A stretch of 64,000 nt of DNA from Massospora cicadina (GCA_022478985.1 JAKSZP010004192.1:1-64000), one strand, 5' to 3'. Counted from the first letter of the stretch, positions 33,167-45,286 are shown. Notes: generated from the sequence alone by a model not told the origin. Program-made: numbers and translations.

Positions 33167-35019
33167 TGTTGGGATTTTTGCCCATATTCCCAGCCTTTTA
33201 GATTACCAGGTATCGCTAGGGGATAATTAAATAAGGCGAAGTAAATCAGAAATTGGTTGGCCTGAGTTTCAGAGTAACTACGTTTGGGGGATTTCTGGAT
33301 ATTTTCCTGGTTGTATCTGTTGGGGATCAATCCAGATGAATACTTAAGATCTTGTCGCGCGGAGTTGCCAATGAAATAGGGGCATCCTATAGTGATTAAC
33401 TATCAGGTGTACTGATTGGGATTGGTCAGAATTCATCTCTGATTGATTGGGAATGAGTAGTAAGTTGCAAGGCGAGTGATGCTGTCTGCAACTAGCAAAT
33501 TAATCATTTTGGTGCGTGATCTGCTTTAATGGGTAATAATTCCCATTACCTAAGCAGGTCGCTAGCCAAATATGGTTGGTTCACTTGGATTTTGAAATAA
33601 ACGTTAGGGACACATTTTATGACTCTTTCCGCTTAGGTCTTGAGGATGTACAATGACGGAATCCTGCCCAGGATGGGAAAGACTATTGCTGCCAAAACAA
33701 GGATGGGTGATTCAATGGCAACAGCTGCCATTTCATCGAAGAGATGTCAACTGAGGGTTAGACTAAATATCCACTACAAATTTCCTAGAATTCACTCATA
33801 ATAAAAAACAGTTAGATCATACTAGAGATATACAGTTCTATAGTTTTCATCCGGTATATAATTTAAGTAGTAAACTATTATCAGCTTTCAATTGTTCTAT
33901 TCTTCTCAAGGATAATATTGCTTTATGCGATAATTGGGAGACTCTTTGGGAAAAGAGTAAAGATCTGAGTGGGGATCTAGAGAAGAAGGAGAAACAATTG
34001 GGGATTGCTGATGACTGTGTGTTGGACTGAAGATACTGTCATTAGGGAATCTCAGAGAAGATTGGTTTAGACAGAACAAGGGAACAAATCCCTATATCAA
34101 GACATCTCAAGTATTTTGAGTGGGAATACTGGCTGAGCGTTGGGCCAAGATATAAGAACTCCACTCAACTATGGATAATAATTATCATACTATTATCAAT
34201 TGATAATACTCAATACTATACAACGTGGGCAGATTGCACAAGAACTAAACCTGTGCAGTAATAAGTTTATTGGGGTTTGTTGGGATTCTCAATAGTTTAA
34301 ATGAAGCCTCGACTTGTGGCTTCCAACTTATTATTTATTTTGGGCCATATCAACATATATTTACTATTATTAATCTACCAATCGATGCTTTGTTGGGTCT
34401 AAAGCCCCAAATCATTATTAACTTCAATTTACTTAACATTATCCAAATACAATTAATATAGGATGAACTCAAGATAAATTATAATCAAACTGCTACACTA
34501 ATTGACAATCCTGGCTGATAAACTCTATAACAACTTTATTCTACCTTGGAGGGAACAAATCCCTTATTTCAATGTTATCTTATCTCAAATTTAACCTTAT
34601 CCTAAGAGTACTTTATCTGTTACCTACTTCTCTTTATCCTCTAAAAGATTTAGGATAATATTTCCTAATCTATTCCCAGTTCCAACAGGGCTTGCACTGA
34701 TCATTCCTTATATCCCTTATTTTATCCCTTATTTTACTAGCACTATTTAAGGTGAAAATGATTTACTCAAAAAAATAACTTTTACACTTCTACCTTTGAT
34801 TAGTCTCTTTGTAAAGTTCACTCTCTTGTTTTTGGGACCTCTGAACCAGTGTAATTAAGCCCCTAACTATTAACTATTAGGACCTCTGAACCTGTTATCA
34901 AGGTTAAGTCCTCCTCTCGCCTGTCCATCTTAGAAAGCTTCGAAGGACCCACCTTCAGACCTCCCTCAAACCCAACAGGGTTGTTTGCCAATAATAACCA
35001 ATCCAAATAAATTTTTACA
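33167..35019 (+). repeat. solo LTR, family A, inside RT of element D
   Basis: It starts TGTTGGGATTTTTGCCCATA and ends AAATTTTTACA, as in the element A LTRs. Without the 705 bp nested insertion it is 1148 bp. RT coding of element D flanks it on both sides and there is no internal region, so it is a solo LTR. Expected 5-bp duplication is poor (GTCTC against AGCTC), fitting its age. Confidence 0.85.
34278..34977 (+). repeat. 700-bp solo LTR of a further family, nested in the solo LTR
   Basis: It has inverted ends TGTTGGG...CCCAACA and is flanked by exact GGGTT copies (34273-34277 and 34978-34982). Removing it restores the family A sequence TTATTGGGGTTGTTTGCC. It contains GGACCTCTGAACC twice (34835 and 34890), the complement of the repeat seen at 25.3 and 28.4 kb. 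Confidence 0.85.
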
Positions 35020-35760
35020 AGCTCCTTCTTCCAGTTAAAAATAGAGTTTCTCAGATATTAGGTCTTAAAAGATGGCATCCAGCCCATTCTGGACAAAGTC
35101 AATGTCATTATAAAGATGTCGCGCTCCCAGAGACTGAGGGATATTTCAGTATTCTTTAACATGTTGGGCTATTATCATCAGTTCATCCCTTGGTTTGCTG
35201 ACCTAGACGAGCCCTATTTTACCTCTTGCAGAAGAGCGTGCCTTTTGAGTGGCAGACATAACAAGAACATGCTTTAAATGAGTTGAGGACAGCTCTTTGC
35301 AATAAAACCCTTTTAGTCCATCCACGTTTTAATCACCTTTTTTGCTACTCTTGAATGCAAGTAATGTAACTGTTGGGGACATCCTAGCCCAGCACAATGA
35401 AAATCAAGTCGATCGCCTGGTAGCTTACTTCAGCAAGACCTTGGGAAAGGCTTAATGGAATTATAGTATTACTAAACAAGAATGCCTGGATGTCTTGTTA
35501 GTAATAAAGTACTTTTAGCCTCATCTCTATGACACCCACTTCACCATTGTCACTGATCATTCTTTGCTCTGATGGCTGTAGCAAATGAAGGACACATATT
35601 GCCAATTATCCAGATGGGCCCTAAGGCTACAGAGATACAATTTCATTATTGTCCATTTCTTGGGAATGATTCACTAGAATTCTAATGGTCTCTCTAGAAT
35701 GCTTTTACTGGCTGCCTTAACCTGAAGGAAGATTAGATGTACTATCTAATTGGCTGACCA
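35020..35760 (+). pseudogene. RT thumb and RNase H of element D
   Basis: After the solo LTR, GLKRWHPAHSG-type sequence and a short thumb lead to VPFEW, ALNELRTALCNKTLLVHPRF and an RNase H core (DILAQHNENQVDRLVAYFSK, NYSITKQECLDVLLVIKYF, FTIVTDHSLL). DHSLL is the usual TDH-x-SL near the end of Ty3 RNase H. Stops are scattered through it. Confidence 0.75.
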
Positions 35761-35869
35761 GAATGCTGGGAGTCAAAGACTCCAAATATTTAAGCCAAGC
35801 TCCGGAAGGTGACCTGAGACACTCAGATCAAGGAAGGACTGTTTATATAAAAGGGTCAATAATAAATGG

Positions 35870-36003
35870 CTCCCCTACATCCTCCCTCCTTTTCAAACTG
35901 ATTTTATCTTAGTGGGTCATGCGACTGTGGGACACTGAAAAGTAAAGAGGACTTATGTGTAGCTAAAGACACGATGTTACTTAGCTAAATGGTAGAAACC
36001 GCC
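35870..36003 (+). pseudogene. integrase zinc-finger part of element D
   Basis: VGHATVGH near 35915-35940 fits the H...H half of the HHCC domain. KVKRTYV and TRCYLAKW follow; then the second solo LTR begins at 36004. Confidence 0.5.
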
Positions 36004-37086
36004 TGTTGGGACCTTTTCCCATAAGACAGCTTCCTAGGTTAGAGTATTGGCTGATTCACTAGGGGATAAGTTTCGCTAGTGAATGATTTGTATATCAGAT
36101 GATTTCGATATCAGTATAATAATTTCAGTAGATTTTGGGGCAATTTTCTGGGCTAATATCTGCTGAGGTCAATCCGTGCATATGCCTAAGGTCTTGTTGA
36201 GCAGAGTTGCTGACAAAACTGATTCCTCTGATAGTTAATCAATGATTAACTATTAGATGTGCTGATTGGGATTGGTCAGGTTTCATCACTAATGGATTGG
36301 ATGTTTATTTAGGAGTTGTGAGGAGAGAGATACCACCTGCAACTAGTGAATCAACAAGTTGGTTTGTAACCTGATATAATGGGTAAAGAATTCCATTACC
36401 TAAGCAGGTACTAGAAAATTGTAATTGGTCCACTGTGATTGAACAGAAACGTTAGAGACAAGTTTTCTTGCCTTTGCGTTTTAGGTTTCTGGGATGAGAG
36501 ACAGAGGAATCCTTAGCTCAATGGAGAAGCCCATCTCCAGAAAAGACCTCAAAGGAAAAATTAAATGGCAACAGCTGCCTTATCATTACTGAGGCGCCAA
36601 CTAAGGAGTTGGGCACCAAATTCCCTTATAAAACCCTAATTATAATAAAGCAGATACAAATTAAAATCAAGTTTTATTAATCTTCAGTTGATTATTGTTT
36701 AGATACAATAATTGTTGGCTCTTTGGTGTGATAAAGATTAGGATCAGATATCATTAGAAGAGAAGAAGACCTTTGAAGTAGATCTCCACTGATTCAGCGT
36801 GATGGGAAACAAGGTTAAAACTCTGAATCTATAGTTGGATCAGGTTCAGCTGGAAGAGGGAAGAAGTCCCTAATTTTCAGCATAATCAGCATTAAGTAGA
36901 GCATTCCAAGTTTAACGTAGGACCACATATCAACCAGGTTAATCTATATTTTAGCTATGGATAATAGTCTTCATAAATATCAATTATATATAGTTATTAA
37001 TATCAATTAATGCAAACAGTGCACATAATAACCAAACTGTGCAGTTATTCTCTGATAATTAGTATCAACGGAACCAGATTTTAACA
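36004..37086 (+). repeat. diverged solo LTR, family A-like, inside integrase of element D
   Basis: It runs from TGTTGGGACCTTTTCCCATA to GATTTTAACA. The middle shares GATTAACTAT, CACCTGCAACTAGTGAATCA and TAATGGGTAA...CCATTACCTAAGCAGGT with the other family A LTRs. Flanks are CCGCC and CCATC, at best a decayed duplication. It is clearly more divergent than the other family A copies, so it is older or from a subfamily. Confidence 0.7.
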
Positions 37087-37990
37087 CCATCCAAGAGGTC
37101 CTGGAATCTTGTATGACTTGACGGTCCCAAGATTGAGATGGTACCCAATATCAGCACTTGGTCATGGACCCATCAGGTCCTTTCAATGTCGTTAGCATTG
37201 ATTTTTAGTAGGCCCTCTTCCCACTGGGCTGCATGACCACAAAACCTATCCCCCTAGCTGTAGACCATTTGACCAAGTGGGGAAAAGCAATTTCTTTCCC
37301 AGCTGCCACTGCAAAAGCCACAGCTCTCTTTCTTATTCAACTCAATTTCACCCAGCATGGATGCCCACAAACTTTGATTTCAGACAAAGGGTTGAATTCA
37401 CCTCACGGTTAGCCCAAGAACTTACTTTATTTTTCAATACTAACCAGAGTAACACCACCCATTACAACCCATCAACCAATAGAGAAGTGGAAAATGCTAA
37501 CGGAACCCTCCTCTCTATTTTGCAGAAGTTGGCCGCCTTTAATCCTTCTCTCTGGAATCATTATCTACCCATATCTTTGCTTGCTTAAAGAATAAACTAT
37601 CATTGAATCACTAAGGTGTCCCCCTTCAAAGCTCTATATGGGCTTGCTCCCTGATTAAAAAGTAAAATTCAGTCATTGCTCTATACATCTGCACCTGAGA
37701 ACTCTGATTTAACTGTGAGGGCCTTAGCTGATGAAAATGTACATATTTAAGCCCTGGCCAAAAAGGCATTGTCACCACCACAGAAAGGGAGACATCCAAA
37801 TTAATTTTGGCTGACCCTCCTTACTAATTTTCAATTAAGTGACCTCATTCTATTTTATCACCATTGGCTCAAAGGGCACAAAACAAGCTCAACATTCTTA
37901 ATCTGGACCTTATAAAGTTATAATAAGGTGAACTCATAGTACTTCATTGCCTACGTCAATTAGGGGATAGTGGTGAATCAATTACATGTC
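37087..37990 (+). pseudogene. integrase core and C-terminal end of element D
   Basis: PLAVDHLTKWGKAISFPAAT, HGCPQTLISDKGLN, RLAQELTLFFNTNQSN, HYNPSTNREVENANGT and LLSILQKLAAFNPSLW cover the catalytic core with the second Asp and the Glu in context; 37277-37588 is open in one frame. SPFKALYGL follows. At 37840-37930 LSDLILFYHHWLKG and SGPYKVI form a GPY/F-type module. It ends shortly before the polypurine tract. Confidence 0.8.
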
Positions 37991-38021
37991 TGATTCCTTT
38001 GGTCCTATACCTTTCTCTGGC

Positions 38022-38040
38022 AGGATCTTGAGGGGGATAT
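38022..38040 (+). other. polypurine tract of element D
   Basis: CAGGATCTTGAGGGGGATAT directly precedes the 3' LTR; the G run is the purine core. Confidence 0.65.
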
Positions 38041-38509
38041 TGTTGAGATTTTAGATGATGAGTGAGTCAAAATACCTACTCCCAAATTGAGTCTTGGTAG
38101 ATCAACTCACAAACCAGAATTAACAGAAACTTACCCTGAAGGCAATAATACTAGATCCATTCAGGAAGCATAACACGCATGAGAATTAATGGAAACACCT
38201 TTAGGAATCTCATTTTACTTCCTGGGGCTTGAGAGGCGTGGACACCACTGCTGCAGTCACAAGGACGATGCAGCACAAAGAGGGTGCTTACCAGATTTTA
38301 ATATGGAAGACAGTGTAAAATCCTGATCATAAGGGCTGCAAAGGTCCTTGAGGCACCATGTACCCACACGCCCTATAAATATTGACGCTTTATAACTCAT
38401 TAAAGTAGTATATATTCACCCCATCTTATCATTTTCTGACCTCTATACTAGTTTACAGCTTCAATCCCATTTTCAAACTTTGGCGTCAGTTAAGAGAAAT
38501 GTTATTCCA
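38041..38509 (+). repeat. 3' LTR of element D
   Basis: It starts TGTTGAGATTTTAGATGATG, ends GTTATTCCA, and is similar to 13293-13790. TATAAATA at 38373-38380 is conserved between the two. Confidence 0.75.
38373..38380 (+). promoter_or_regulatory. TATA box of the element D LTR
   Basis: TATAAATA in CCCTATAAATATTGACGC, same place as in the LTR at 13293-13790. Confidence 0.55.
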
Positions 38510-39991
38510 AGAGTAGGTGGCAGTGTATCCCTTGAAAATAGTGTCGTTTCCCCCTAATTGCAACCATTCATGAGCTAATCCATAAAATTCAGGGTGCGTT
38601 TGGAAATGGCGGTGGCCAGGGGTCATTTCCAGCAGAAAGTTGGCAGCAATTCTCCCCCACAAGAGGTAATCTCCACCAGTTTGAGTTCTGATGATAAATT
38701 TAAATTGATATACAGTAAAAATAAATTGATTACGTTAGGTTTGGGTTTGGAAATTCCCAACCACCATTCTCCTTCATTGCTGGCAATCATGAGCCTGTCC
38801 CTGATAGGTATGGGTGCAATTGTTGGAATACTGGCGTGGAAAGATGATCACAGGTGCATTTATGCAGGCTTTCAACAATATGATAGTGGAAGGAGGGTTA
38901 CAACTTTCAACTGCTCTTTAATTTTTTTATAAAAGGGAATATTACTAACTTATAAGGAGAATTTAGGTTTTTTTATATATTTTACTAATATTAAACTAAG
39001 GGATATAAAAGAGAGAACCCTTATTACATTGACATCACATAGTATTTACACTAATTAAGGCTTAGTAGTGAAAGGCGATGGGATCTAAATTAGGCAGAGA
39101 GCATCTCAATTTGGCTAAATGACAATTTAGCCTATCATTGCTCTTAAGACCTGTATCATATTATAAAGCTTAGAAATAAGGTGTGACTTTGACTTTGGAA
39201 TGACATAACCACGGGGGAGCAATTTAATGTAGTCCCACCAGTCAGCCATTTTATACATATGGCTTGTTTGACCAATTAACTGAGTTCCTAAGGGGTGCTT
39301 GGTAATTAAAATGTTCTTACACGCTATACCCCTTCAAGCCTATAAAAGGGGGTTTCTTTCCCTTAGGAAGTTGCACTAAATTCAAGCTGGAGTGTGGGCA
39401 GAGTTCCAGGTCAGTTGGCCTATTCTGCCAAGGGTTTGGAAGAGATGATGTGCTAAAATCTAAGTGTTTAGATGGATTTTCATAGTAGAAAGATTGCTCT
39501 TGTTATTAGGATTCCAATGAGAATCATGCGGGGATTTTTCTATAACATTTACACTAATTTCCGCTGAAACACTCTTCCTATTAGCTCAGGCATGTAATTA
39601 TCTGACAGTAATAAAACCCTTCCCTATCCAATGGGATCAGCCATATATGGCCTGGCCATGGGTGCGCCCAGTCACCCACTGGATGGAGTGTTGACAATCC
39701 GCCAAGCAGAATTGCATTAGGAGGAAGATTTGGTGGCAAAATTTGATCCTAAGTCAGCTAGTCAAGCTGAGATCTATCTGTCATAAAAAAGATTTTCAAA
39801 TGTTGATCTTCCATAGTCAAATTGCATAAATATTCCTGTTGAAAATGCAAATGTTTCCGCTGCCTATTTTTGTGAGCTTATATGGCATCAGACCTTGAAA
39901 GGTTTTTGTTGCTTCACTTTTCCCTATTTGCTATTCTAAATTGAATAAAATCCCTAAAAAGTCTCAATTTTATTTGTGAGGTAATAAGTTC
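38510..39991 (+). repeat. unresolved repeat, probably LTR (U3) sequence of element F
   Basis: No coding. TATAAAAGGG at 39341-39350 is a good TATA-like box. The stretch continues, across the two LINE insertions, into 45298-45337 and 50671-51194, which ends at a primer-binding site. TGTTGGAATACTGG at 38821 is a possible LTR start, but nothing confirms it. Confidence 0.4.
39341..39350 (+). promoter_or_regulatory. TATA-like box in the presumed element F LTR
   Basis: TATAAAAGGG in CAAGCCTATAAAAGGGGG; no second copy is available to test conservation. Confidence 0.35.
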
Positions 39992-40002
39992 ACTAAATAC
40001 AT
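39992..40002. other. target-site duplication of LINE copy 1, 3' side
   Basis: ACTAAATACAT, repeated exactly at 45287-45297. Confidence 0.85.
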
Positions 40003-40134
40003 TTTAAATTTATTGCGGGAAGGCCAACCATGGGATGGACACTTCCGAATATGACTCAGACGAGACAAAACTTAGTACCAGGGGAGGCACCCCAGAGAAG
40101 CGATGCTATCTCTTGTTGCCAGCGGGAACGCCAC

Positions 40135-43100
40135 TTATGGGGAGGGGGATGGAACGTGTGAAGGGGCCGTAGCCACTATTGAGCACGTGTGGAGGAAGGG
40201 GTCTGATTTGATGAACCAGACTGGGAACCAGGAGGAGACCAGCTGTTGGCGACGTAGTGGGAGATATCCAAACATCCACGCTTGAAAGTGATCCACCAAA
40301 TGAGACCAGAATCTGTGGACAGCTTCAGGGATGGTGGGGATGGATCCAGCGATGGCATCCAAGACAATCGTGTGGATAGTCCACATGGCGATTGCAACCA
40401 CCAGAGCACGAAGGGAGGGTGGGGGGGGGGAGGCCATTGATGAAGCAAACATATCTCTTGACAGACTGAAGGGATGTGTTTGATCCTGGCCTAGCAGACG
40501 TTGGACTTCGCGCCATATTACTTTAGAGGTGGGGCACTTCTCCAGGCGGTGAAACAGCGTTTTATACTGGCCACACACGACACAGGATGAGTGTAAAGCA
40601 TTAGAGCGCTCAGCTGTATGATACACCCGCCTCAGGCAGCGCCACACATGGGAGCGGACTTGAGGCTGCAACAGAGGATGGTGTGCATATTTCCAGATAG
40701 TCTTTTGGGTCTCAGTGGAATAAAGGATGTCCATCATGTCCAGGTAGTCCACCCTGGATAGGACTTGGGGTCGAATGGGGATCACGCCATCATGGATGGG
40801 TAGCCCCTGTACCTCTTGTGTGAACTGAGGAGAGGGGCGGCCTCTTCGGGTTGTATGTCCACTAATACGAATTCTCCACTCTGCGCTTCGCATGGAGAGT
40901 AGGATTCGTTTGTAGTGGGTTTTGGTCCCGTGAGGACCTGTGGCTGATGTGTGTGATGCGAGGTATTTCATCAGGGAGTGGGGGTTTGATGGATTGTAGA
41001 GACCCAAGGCTCGGGAGAAGTTGGAGTGGGCTGCGCGGGACCAGTGTTGGGATGGGAGTGTAGGAGCAGTGACGGCCGCAATCCAGGTGCCCAGGATCTT
41101 GGCGGCATGGGCTTTGAAGTCAAGTAGGCCCATGCCACCATGATGATGAGGGCCAAACATGACCTCTAGCCGTACTGGTGGAGGGCGGCCTGACCAAAGC
41201 CAACCTTGTAGCAAAGCATACAGGGATTTGAAGAAGCTTGGGGAGAAGGGGATGGCGTGGGCTTCTTCCAGACTTTGGATAGGAGCATAGAGTTGGCAAG
41301 AACAACCCTGCCAGTGAGGGTAGTAGGGTGGGCTCTGAGAGAGGCGATTCGCTTCGTCACGTTGTCCAGTATATGGCACTCCATTACTGCTGACGCGTAT
41401 CCACCTGCCTCCAACCACACGCCCAGATGGCGTACTGGTCCTATGGTAGGTCATGGCACAAAGGGGAGCACCAGTGGAGCAGTGTGTTTTGAGTTAGTAA
41501 GGCGTGGACGTGGGCGAGCAGATGGGCCGGGTTGGGAACTACTTGCTGGGGCCCAGCAGTTCTGAGACCGACCAAGGAGGATGATTTCAGTTTTGGAGGC
41601 GTTCAGTGCCGCGTTGCTTACCCGGGAATATTCCTGGATGAGGGCTTCAAGCGCGCGTGCATCTTTGTTATTAGACACCCCCACCACGCAATCATCTGCA
41701 AATGCCATCATCTTGACTGGGGTTTGGCCTGGCACATGGACCCCAGTGAGTTGGGCATTCACATTTCGCAGTAGTGGGTCAAGGCTGAAGTTGTATAAGA
41801 GTGGGCTCAGGGGGTCCCCTAGTCGCAGGCCCCTTTGAGGATGGACTACTTCCATTAGGAAACCTGGGCTGCGCACTGCCATTGTTGCAGATTCTGTGAG
41901 CAGCATCACCCAGTTAATGAAGCGGGGAGGTAGGCGGAATTGTTGAGGCAGGCCCTAAGGTATTCCCAGTTTACTCTATCATAGGCCTTTTGTTGGTCCA
42001 AGAATACAAGTGCCCCAGAGGCTGTGGACTGACACACATTAGCCACAGAGTGCACGTTATCCCAAATCGACCTTCTGGGGATGAAACCAAATTGTTCTGG
42101 AGAGATGGTGGCAGATGCTACAGTCCCTAAATGGTTAGCCATGATTTTTGTTAATATTTTGGTGTCTGTGTTTGTTAGAGAAATGGGGCGCCAGTTGGCT
42201 AAGTCTAGCCTATCCCCTTTCTTGAAGAGTGTGACTGTAAAGGCCTCATGTCCTCCTGGTAGGAGGCGCGTTTCCAACAGGCTTTGGTTGAGTGAGGCTA
42301 GCAGCAATGGGGATATATATTTAAAAATATTTTTTGTAGAACTCATATGGAATGCCATCTGGGCCTGGGCATTTTTGGTTTGGCGCACCGCGAATGGTAG
42401 TCCATAATTCGTTCAGAGTAATTAAATTCATTATTTCTGGGTATCAGAAAATGGTGCGGATATGAGCTCTGTTGAGAAATTCTGCCATTTCGGCCAGCTG
42501 AATTGGTTCGGCTCAGTATAGCTCAGAGTAATATCTTTGCGTTTCAATTGCCACTTCAGCCAGTGTGTCCACAATAGAATTATCCGATCTTCGCACCTGT
42601 GTGCAGGCCACGCTCTGGCGTGGTGCAAAAATTGATTTGAAGAAGTATGCAGTGCACTTGTCACCTTTAGTGATGCGTGTGGCCCTGTATTGGACACAAA
42701 CCCAATGTTTGTGTTGCCTTTCAAGTGCGTTGAGGTGGGCTGCTGCCTCCACCCACTTCTGGCCCCATGCAGGGCTATATCCTGAGGCTGGAATGTTGGA
42801 CTCCAAGTGGGCCAATTCCACCAGCGCGCGCGATATAACCGCTGATGTGGCTCGTGAGCGTCTGGATGAGAGATGGCGATAGTGGTGGATGGTGTCTTCT
42901 TTGAAAGTTGCCCATGTGGAAATGGGGTCCGCACAAAATGGTGCAACAAACAATTTTGCCAAAGTTGCCTCTTCCACCCACGTGGAAAATCCTGGTGACG
43001 CGAGCTCTGGGGGGCGGATTTTGCACCAATGTGGGGCCTTTGCAACTGTGATGGGTAAGTGGTATGTTGTCGAGACCAGTTGGTGGTCAGAGAATTCCAT

Positions 43101-43763
43101 TTTCATTGTTTTGAAGTGGGAGATGTGGGGTTGAAATTTCGCTGGCACTAGAATAAGGTCAATGCGGGTCATGGACCTTAATTGGCCATTGTGGACGTGG
43201 GGACGCATCATGTTTTTGAGCAGTGGGGCATGTCGCAGCAGCGCATCCATCAACCCAAGGGTGGCTTTTAGAACGCGTAGTTCTACGTGGCCCTGTGGGG
43301 TGTGGGGTGAGGGCGGCCACTGGTTCGTTGGTGAGGTTAGCCAACAGTTCATGTCGCCAATTAGGAAAGAATTGGGGGGTAGCGAGAGGGATTTGACCAA
43401 TGAGAAAAATTCCTGACGCTCTTGTGCACCGTTTTGGGCGTAAATGTTGACAATTGTGTGTGCAACATCGGCCCATGAGAAGGTGACAACAAGCACTCAG
43501 TCATTTAGGAATGTTTCTGAAGATGTAAATTTGAAAAAATTGTTTTTCTGAATTAGCACCCCACAGTGCTTTGACCAAAAGGATAGGGATGGTAGGAGCA
43601 TTGTTTTCCAAGCTTCCTCGGAACCTCTTAAACAGTGGGTTTCCTGGATGGCCAGGATATCCACAGGTAAATTGTTTTGTAAAAAACTCAGTTTCCTAGC
43701 TCAGGATGGGGAGGCCTTGAGTCCGGCGATATTCAGCATCCCTAGAGTGAAGGTTTCTACCAT
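40135..43763 (-). pseudogene. LINE copy 1 ORF2: endonuclease, RT, C-terminal Cys/His module
   Basis: ORF2 reverse-transcribes the element at a nick made by its own endonuclease. It starts at ATG 43763-43761 (LGMLNIAGLK). An AP-type endonuclease follows (VDILAIQ, FLIGDMNCWLTS, RIDLILVP, FSDHQLVS, so the terminal Asp-His pair is kept). RT spans about 42400-41450 (NWRPISLTNTDTKILTK, SPEQFGFIPRRS, LDQQKAYDRVNWEYL, GLRLGDPLSPLLYNFSLDPL) with FADD at 41702-41691. The last 370 residues (41250-40135) include CVVCGQYKTLFHRLEKC, the Cys/His motif of the RT-associated zinc-binding domain. Frameshifts occur near 43480, 42430, 41925 and 41420, and TGA follows KASPS. Confidence 0.9.
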
Positions 43764-43772
43764 TGCACCATA

Positions 43773-45183
43773 GGTGTGAGGGGGTGGGCCCCCTGGCCCA
43801 CCAGCCTCTTCCAGGTCCCCACGGGCTTTCACAGCAGTGTGGGTATTAGCAGCAATGCTATCAGGGTTTTTGTTAATTTTTGTGGAAAGAGTTGTGTTGG
43901 CTTTGGCCTTCGCTTTTTGTTTTCCCGACGTTGGACGAATTTTTGCGGTGCGGATAAGTTTGGTGCACCATCGAGTGGGGCAAAAAAAATTTTTTTGGTT
44001 GGGATATGTCCCAAGTCAGTTTTGACCAGGGCTTGGGTGCAGCGATTGGGTGAGATCGAATCTCCCATTGGATCCTCAGATTGAGTGGCCTGTTTGGCAT
44101 GGGCCTCCCAATCTGATTGGGTGATGGATTCCCGAGTTGCTTCCACTGTGAAGGTCTCCATGTCCTCCTGGCGTTGTGAGTGTGGGATGGTGGTAGTGAC
44201 CTTGGCCACTTCCTTGGCCGCAGTCCTATGGGCCTGCTTGGCCTTCTTCCACTCCTGCGGGGAGATGGGCTTTACCAATAGGTAGCAGCCTTGTGCTCCC
44301 CACGGGAAAGCCTCCTTGGTGCTTGCAGTTGGTTTGTAGTGTGCCTCTCCACTGGCCATGGCCGCCGAGGGTTGCTCTTGGAATGTGACGCCCTCTTTGA
44401 TGGGGCACGCATGTGCCTTATGGCTGAACACGTCACAGTGGGTGCAAATGGGGGGCGCGCTGTCTACGGTTACCCAGAATGGGTGGGTGGTGTGCCCTGC
44501 AATGTCAATAAAGGTGGAGTACGGGATCTGGGTTAGGTCCTTCATGATCTCCTTGGTTGGGGTCAGAACTGCGATGGCTTTGCCGGTGCACAGGTGTGGC
44601 ATCAGCGTGAAACGTTGCATTTTGAAAGATTGTATTTCGCCGTATATGGTGAGACCATCCTTCAGGTGTTGCTCCAAAATGTCACGTTTTACCGTAGTAG
44701 GCAAAAGTCAAACGTGAGGAAAATTTGGTTTGATTTTGTCCATCTGGTGCATTTAGTTTCGATGACCCATTGCCCTTCGGGGAGGTTGACCACTATGCGC
44801 ACCGCTGCAGCCTCATCTGCTGCTATTTTGCTTTCGAAACCTAGGTCCAGCCAACTGCGTGACATGGAGTGAGGTGCAACGTACACCGCGGTCAGGAAAA
44901 TTTTGTGTACATCTTCACAAAATTTTTCCCATAGGGTCGTTTTTTGGATGTCCAGATACACACAGACTCCAAATTTCACCGACGAAAGTGGCTGGGAATG
45001 TGGCGTGTTGATGTACTGGTTGCATCGTGCTTGCCATGCGAGTATCTCTGGGGAAATTGTGACCGCCAGTTTTTTTAGATTTTTTTCTATTCCGCCAGAT
45101 TCTCCGGGGCGTTTTCGAATGGTAGAGGCCGCGGGCCTTCCACCTGCTCCTCTTGCCTTGCTTGCCCAACTGCTCCCAGACAT
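43773..45183 (-). pseudogene. LINE copy 1 ORF1, nucleic-acid-binding protein
   Basis: It starts at ATG 45183 (MSGSSWASKARGAGGRP). An N-terminal basic region is followed by an RRM-like fold with LWEKFCEDVHKIFLTAVYVA and LDLGFESKIAADEAAAVRIV. A frameshift near 44695 comes from a T-run one base shorter than in copy 3. Then LPTTVKRDILEQHLKDGL, KAIAVLTPTKEI and the CCHC knuckle CTHCDVFSHKAHAC follow, with an Ala/Lys-rich tail. The frame that ends in the conserved GGPGGPPPHT reaches position 43773, where copy 3 has TAA but this copy reads TAT, so no stop separates it from ORF2 here. Confidence 0.88.
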
Positions 45184-45286
45184 GGGCGCAGACTAATCCC
45201 CTCTATGAGATTATCAAACTAGATTTAGTATTGAATTGAATGGGTTGCAAAAGTGTTTGCAACGAGAAAGAAAAGTATTTTAAGTT

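Larger units (their letters stand above)
30955..38509 (+). mobile_element. Ty3/gypsy LTR retrotransposon D (5' end unresolved)
   Basis: The order gag, zinc knuckle, protease, RT, RNase H, integrase, polypurine tract and 3' LTR is kept on the plus strand. Two solo LTRs of family A interrupt RT (33167-35019) and integrase (36004-37086); coding resumes in each case right after the LTR. The 3' LTR is of a different family from the two solo LTRs and matches the LTR at 13293-13790. The 5' LTR is missing or unrecognisable near 30.5-30.9 kb. Confidence 0.8.
40003..45286 (-). mobile_element. LINE copy 1, full length (5.28 kb)
   Basis: It is flanked by exact 11-bp ACTAAATACAT copies. On the minus strand it begins ACTTTTCTTTCTCGTTGC at 45276, after 10 extra bases, and ends CCCGCAATAAATTTAAA. 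ORF1 and ORF2 are both present, and the element is nearly identical to copy 3. It interrupts the presumed LTR of element F, 40 bp from copy 2. There is no long poly-A tail, only an A-rich end. Confidence 0.92.

Noticed and set aside
40135..41454. 439-codon minus-strand frame taken as a single protein
   Set aside because: Its first 65 or so codons are out of frame with the LINE ORF2; the true frame there is the overlapping one at 41420-41166. Only the part from about 41250 on is genuine ORF2.
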